This document shows, in pieces, positions 60,419 through 64,000 of a DNA stretch of 64,000 bases; positions within the stretch are counted from its first letter, which is position 1, and each line of letters begins with the position of its first letter. Position numbers and translations under genes: made by a program. The notes beneath the pieces were generated by a model. That model did not search any database and was not told where the DNA came from. It was given only the letters and a program-made list of their open reading frames with translations. The DNA comes from Bacteroidota bacterium (GTDB lineage: Bacteria; Bacteroidota; Bacteroidia; AKYH767-A; OLB10), in the NCBI GenBank assembly GCA_018268195.1, contig JAFDWZ010000020.1:1-64000 (forward strand). Reading direction: 5' to 3'.

Positions 60419-61960
60419 ATGGCTGATCGCAATGCTTTTATTGAAGTGATGAATGCCGGATACACCTTTAAAGGTGACAGCATTATTCTTGGTGCCCCAA
60501 TACTGGACAAAGAACCCATAACAGGAAGTTTTATCAAAGCTCCGCTGAGAATGTTTAACCGTCATGGATTGATTGCAGGAGCCACCGGAACGGGAAAAAC
60601 AAAAACAATGCAAGGCATTGCTGAGTCTCTGTCGCAAAAAGGTGTTTCCTGCTTACTTATGGATGTCAAAGGCGATTTGAGTGGGCTTGCTGCTGCCGCC
60701 TCACCAAACCCTAAAATAGATGAGCGCTATCAAAAATTAGGACTTACCTGGAAATCACAAAAATTTCCGGTAGAATTTTTATCGCTTTCCGATGAAAAAG
60801 GAGTTCGATTAAGAGCTACAGTTTCGGAATTCGGCCCCGTTTTGTTTTCCAAAATTCTTGAGTTGAACGACACACAACAAGGTGTAGTTTCGCTGGTTTT
60901 CAAATATTGCGATGACAATAAACTTCCTCTTCTCGATTTACAGGATTTTAAAAAGACACTGCAATATCTGACCAATGAAGGGAAAGATGAAATTAAAAAT
61001 GAATACGGAGCTATCAGCACCGCATCCGTATCCACAATCATTCGAAAAGTAATAGAAATAGAGCAACAGGGAGCTACCAAATTCTTTGGTGAAAAATCGT
61101 TCGAGGTAGAAGATCTCATGGGTCTTGACGAAAACGGTTTAGGAAAACTCAATATCATCAGGCTTGTTGACATTCAGGATAAACCTAAGTTATTTTCGAC
61201 CTTTATGCTGAGCCTGCTTGCCGAAGTGTACAGCACCTTTCCTGAAGTAGGCGACCCTGATGCACCACGACTTGTAATTTTTATTGATGAAGCACATCTC
61301 GTTTTTAATAATGCTTCCAAAGTTTTACTTAATCAGATTGAAACTATAATAAAACTTATCCGATCCAAGGGTGTTGGAGTGTTTTTTGTTACTCAGTCAC
61401 CTGAAGATGTTCCTTCCTCAGTGCTTGCTCAGTTAGGCATGAAAGTTCAGCATGCATTTCGTGTGTTTACAGCCAATGACAGAAAAGCATTGAAGCTTGT
61501 TGCTGAAAATTATCCGTTATCTGCATATTACAAAACTGATGAAATGCTCACTCAACTTGGAATTGGTGAAGCAGCCATTACCGTCCTCAACGAAAAAGGT
61601 GTGCCTACGCCCCTTGCCCATACCTTACTCATATCGCCAGCCTCGCGCATGGACATACTCACACCTTCTGAAATTGATGGTGTGATATCCGAATCGAAAT
61701 TAGTTATAAAGTACAACGAGAATATTGACCGTGAAAGCGCTTTCGAGATATTATCAAAAAAAATTGAAACACATACCACTGAAGTTGCTGCTGAAAAAAC
61801 AACCAAACAAGACAAAGAAGAGCCCGGAATGCTGGAGCAGGCAGTAAACAGTACTACAGGAAGGCAGATTATGAGAACCGTATCACGAGAGCTTACCAGA
61901 GGATTGCTTGGTGTTTTGGGCATAGGCGCTACGCGAAGAAAAAAATCGGGATGGTTTTAA
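60419..61960 (+). CDS. HerA-like (DUF853) P-loop ATPase
   Basis: A 513-residue ATPase of the HerA/FtsK superfamily, DUF853 branch (E. coli YjgR type). Walker A GATGTGKT is at residues 54-61, Walker B is LVIFIDEAHLVF near 285, and the later segment GVFFVTQSPEDVP then HAFRVFTANDRKALK supplies sensor and arginine-finger features. The C-terminal ~70 residues (after about 440) are charged, then GRQIMRTVSRELTRGLLGVLG. No NurA or SIR2 partner is nearby, so a HerA-NurA repair or a HerA-SIR2 defence module is not supported. Function of the YjgR branch is unknown. Confidence 0.88.
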   Translation: MADRNAFIEVMNAGYTFKGDSIILGAPILDKEPITGSFIKAPLRMFNRHGLIAGATGTGKTKTMQGIAESLSQKGVSCLLMDVKGDLSGLAAAASPNPKIDERYQKLGLTWKSQKFPVEFLSLSDEKGVRLRATVSEFGPVLFSKILELNDTQQGVVSLVFKYCDDNKLPLLDLQDFKKTLQYLTNEGKDEIKNEYGAISTASVSTIIRKVIEIEQQGATKFFGEKSFEVEDLMGLDENGLGKLNIIRLVDIQDKPKLFSTFMLSLLAEVYSTFPEVGDPDAPRLVIFIDEAHLVFNNASKVLLNQIETIIKLIRSKGVGVFFVTQSPEDVPSSVLAQLGMKVQHAFRVFTANDRKALKLVAENYPLSAYYKTDEMLTQLGIGEAAITVLNEKGVPTPLAHTLLISPASRMDILTPSEIDGVISESKLVIKYNENIDRESAFEILSKKIETHTTEVAAEKTTKQDKEEPGMLEQAVNSTTGRQIMRTVSRELTRGLLGVLGIGATRRKKSGWF

Positions 61961-61975
61961 AGAGTTCTGCTAACT

Positions 61976-62797
61976 ATGATTAACAATACACCCAATCGTT
62001 ACTCTTTCATTTCAACAATTCAAATTTCAGAATTTTTAAAAAGAGAAGTACGCGTTGATTTTTATTTCCCTTCCAAATACCCGAGAAACTGCCGCCTCCT
62101 AATACTTAATGATGGGCAGGATGCCGAACAGTTGTTACTGAGGCCTACACTCGACCAATTAATTTCTGCACATAAAATTCAGCCTGTTATAGTAGTGGCT
62201 GTGCATGCCGCAGATAAAAGAATGCTGGAGTATGGAATTGCATCAAAAGCTGATTATCTTAAACGTGGCAGACTGGCAAAATTTTACACAAGGTTTATAA
62301 TTGAAGAATTGATTCCACTAACAGAGCAACTCCTTCAGTTGCGGATATCACCTGCCAAAACAGCAATAGCAGGCTGTTCATTAGGAGGTCTTACCGCTTT
62401 TGATATTGCATGGCATCATCCTGAAAAATTTGGTATCACCGGAGTGTTCAGCGGATCGTTCTGGTGGCGCAAAAAAGATTATGCTGACGGATATACGGAT
62501 AATGACAGAATCATGCATGACATTGTTCGCAAAACAAAGGTTAAACCGGATATCCGTTGCTGGATTCAAACCGGCACGGATGATGAAACTGCCGACAGGA
62601 ATCATAATGGAGTCATTGACTCTATTGACGACTCATTAGACCTTATTTCAGAGATGAAAAAGAAAGGTTTCCTTGCCAAAGATATTCAGTATGTTGAAAT
62701 TGAAAATGGAAAACATGATCAGCAAACATGGGCAAAGGCACTCCCCCAGTTTCTGCAATGGGCATTCGGCAACAGAAAAAAAGTGGATATTTACTAA
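61976..62797 (+). CDS. Esterase-like alpha/beta hydrolase (PF00756 type)
   Basis: A 273-residue esterase D/Fes-like hydrolase. The nucleophile elbow G-C-S-L-G-G gives Ser135, ILNDGQDA near residue 43 is the oxyanion region, and the closing GKHDQQTW provides His247 of the triad. The acid is probably Asp216 or a neighbour in the D-D-E-T-A-D-R-N stretch, which also resembles a calcium-binding-like loop. No signal peptide is visible. Relatives include enterochelin esterases and S-formylglutathione hydrolases; the substrate is not readable. It starts 15 bases after the HerA-like stop, so the two may be co-transcribed. Confidence 0.82.
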   Translation: MINNTPNRYSFISTIQISEFLKREVRVDFYFPSKYPRNCRLLILNDGQDAEQLLLRPTLDQLISAHKIQPVIVVAVHAADKRMLEYGIASKADYLKRGRLAKFYTRFIIEELIPLTEQLLQLRISPAKTAIAGCSLGGLTAFDIAWHHPEKFGITGVFSGSFWWRKKDYADGYTDNDRIMHDIVRKTKVKPDIRCWIQTGTDDETADRNHNGVIDSIDDSLDLISEMKKKGFLAKDIQYVEIENGKHDQQTWAKALPQFLQWAFGNRKKVDIY

Positions 62798-62813
62798 GTA
62801 ACGTTATGCAATG

Positions 62814-64000
62814 TTAAATTGCAGTTACTTCCAGAGCCAGCTTTTTCAAATCAATACCGTCAAAAGTTCCTGAGCTCATCATCAACAAAACAGACTTCGC
62901 ATATTCCCTACCCGTCAGATATTTCTTTAATTCAGCAGAGTCGGTAAATATTTTTAAATCTTCTCTTTGAAATGCTGCTTTTGCCATTTCCTCAGTAATT
63001 GGCTTTAGCCTTTTGTGCTCTATGGTTTTAGGATTGAAATAAACGATTGCTTCATCAGCCTCATCCATGGAATGAGCATATTCATTCAAAAAATTCTCAT
63101 TCAAACTGCTGAACGTATGCAACTCCATGCATGCTACAATCTCATGTTCAGGGTACTGTCTGCATACCGCTTCTACAGTAGCTTTTAACTTGGATGGTGA
63201 ATGCGCAAAATCTTTATACACCGCCCTGTCATCAGTACGGGCCATCAGTTCCAAACGCTTTGCAGCACCTTTGAATGATGCGATAGCTGCATAAAAATCA
63301 TCAGACTTTACTCCTATTGCCTCACAAACCAACCTGGCACCTTCTAAGTTCATAAGATTATGTTCGCCAAAAACATGTAGTTCTGTTTCTTCATTCACTG
63401 TCTCTTTGGTTTTCAGCAATGTTTTACCATTCCTTATTTCATGTGGCGGAATAGTATATCCCTGCTTTTCTACTTTAACGGAAGGTTCTTCACACAATGC
63501 TTTAAGTACAGCATCATTGAGGCAATAAATAAGTTTGCCATCAGGTTCAATTTGATTAATAAATATCCTGAACTGCTCCACATAATTTTCGAAAGTAGGA
63601 AACACGTTTATGTGATCCCAGGCTATGCCACTCAGCAATGCAACATGTGGTTTGTACCAATGAAACTTAGGTCTTCGGTCAATTGGCGAGGTGAGATATT
63701 CATCGCCTTCAAGTATTATTACAGGCGCTTCCGCAGTAAGTTTAACCATTGTATCAAAACCTTCAAGTTGTGCTCCTACCATGTAGTCAAAACTTTTTCC
63801 TGTGTTTTTCAAAACATGTAAAATCATGGATGTAATGGTAGTTTTTCCGTGACTCCCGCCAATCACAACTCTAGTTTTGTTTTTAGATTGTTCGTATAAA
63901 TACTCAGGATAAGAGTAAACTTTAATGCCCTGTTCTATTGCAGCCAGCAATTCAGGATTGTCGGCACGTGCATGCATTCCGAGAATTACAGCATCGGTAT
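62814..64000 (-). CDS. mpl: UDP-N-acetylmuramate:tripeptide ligase Mpl (5' end outside the window)
   Basis: Mur-ligase family protein whose first residues lie beyond the right edge; about 394 residues are visible, continuing in frame from position 63998. The visible part opens with DAVILGMHARADNPELL, typical of Mpl, then the P-loop GGSHGKTTITS, the EGDEY motif, a central region with HNLMNLEGA, and the ligase C-domain from about residue 245 (YKDFAHSPSKLKATV). Mpl joins recycled murein tripeptide to UDP-MurNAc, so it salvages peptidoglycan. Confusion with MurC is possible, but the ARADNPEL and DFAHSPSK features favour Mpl. The 3' end is convergent with the esterase, 16 bases apart. Confidence 0.9.
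   Translation of the reverse strand, partial: TDAVILGMHARADNPELLAAIEQGIKVYSYPEYLYEQSKNKTRVVIGGSHGKTTITSMILHVLKNTGKSFDYMVGAQLEGFDTMVKLTAEAPVIILEGDEYLTSPIDRRPKFHWYKPHVALLSGIAWDHINVFPTFENYVEQFRIFINQIEPDGKLIYCLNDAVLKALCEEPSVKVEKQGYTIPPHEIRNGKTLLKTKETVNEETELHVFGEHNLMNLEGARLVCEAIGVKSDDFYAAIASFKGAAKRLELMARTDDRAVYKDFAHSPSKLKATVEAVCRQYPEHEIVACMELHTFSSLNENFLNEYAHSMDEADEAIVYFNPKTIEHKRLKPITEEMAKAAFQREDLKIFTDSAELKKYLTGREYAKSVLLMMSSGTFDGIDLKKLALEVTAI

Noticed and set aside
60419-62797. HerA-like ATPase plus esterase as a defence or repair island
   Set aside because: No NurA, SIR2 or nuclease partner is adjacent, and the ATPase belongs to the DUF853 (YjgR) branch; the esterase looks metabolic.

Overview
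The window is a stretch of chromosome from a Gram-negative member of the Bacteroidota, most likely an environmental, gliding-type lineage (Cytophagia/Chitinophagia/Saprospiria-like; the genus cannot be fixed from the sequence). The evidence is: proteins with type IX secretion sorting domains, a SprB-repeat adhesin with a gliding-motility (CHU_C) C-terminus, TonB-dependent receptors with carboxypeptidase-like N-domains, families largely confined to the phylum (DUF4783, PCMD, NTP_transf_4), AT-rich leaders without Shine-Dalgarno sites, and more than twenty perfect Bacteroidota -7 promoter boxes (TAnnTTTG) in front of genes. I see no tRNA, rRNA, IS element, prophage or CRISPR array. No gene-free stretch exceeds 300 bases; the longest, 10313-10563, holds two divergent promoter candidates and nothing else I recognise.

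Layout. 1-6155: end of an amino-acid permease, an SDR, asparagine synthetase, RlmH, a DUF4783 protein, NadC and a YihY-type membrane protein. 6295-12227: two secreted type IX cargo proteins flanking a DapB-like reductase and a small membrane methyltransferase. 12250-17063 (minus): Lon, a GlmU-like nucleotidyltransferase and malate dehydrogenase. 17204-21841: the SprB-repeat adhesin, whose repeats form a three-unit super-repeat. 21895-27109: GNAT, YqeY, a spermidine-synthase-like protein, and a secreted PCMD protein paired with a TonB receptor. 27139-33446 (minus): a glycosyltransferase, a polysaccharide deacetylase, UvrB, then a DUF62 SAM-hydrolase homologue, a monooxygenase-like small protein and MetK. 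33609-37123: a tightly packed PhoH, GIN-domain lipoprotein and LtaS-like sulfatase. 37149-39755: a TPP riboswitch and the outer-membrane receptor it should control. 39745-45704: DapF, an HtrA protease, an N-terminally extended GAPDH, a small membrane-stress operon (YtxH, YqjE-like and a third protein) and a TPR protein. 45787-48198: ETF beta and alpha with a DUF151-UVR nuclease-like protein. 48251-55954: Pcm, then a plus-strand run with a Gfo/Idh oxidoreductase, a lipoprotein, a polyprenyl glycosylphosphotransferase, a hydroxyacyl-CoA dehydrogenase, an rRNA methyltransferase, KdsA and a lysoplasmalogenase-like protein. 55965-64000: a PagL-like protein, TpiA, PBP1A, a HerA-like ATPase, an esterase and the start-truncated Mpl.

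How the parts fit. Most of the window is core metabolism (NAD, SAM, diaminopimelate, central carbon, ETF) mixed with envelope building: Kdo synthesis, peptidoglycan synthesis and recycling, glycan initiation, lipid A or phospholipid trimming, and surface secretion. The most useful non-routine observations are the SprB super-repeat, a set of three genes whose -7 box lies exactly 4 nt before the start codon (candidate leaderless mRNAs), the DUF62 protein with an apparently degraded active site beside metK, the riboswitch-controlled receptor, and a DapB-like enzyme lacking the usual catalytic motif. I found no clear defence system or wholly new multi-gene machine.
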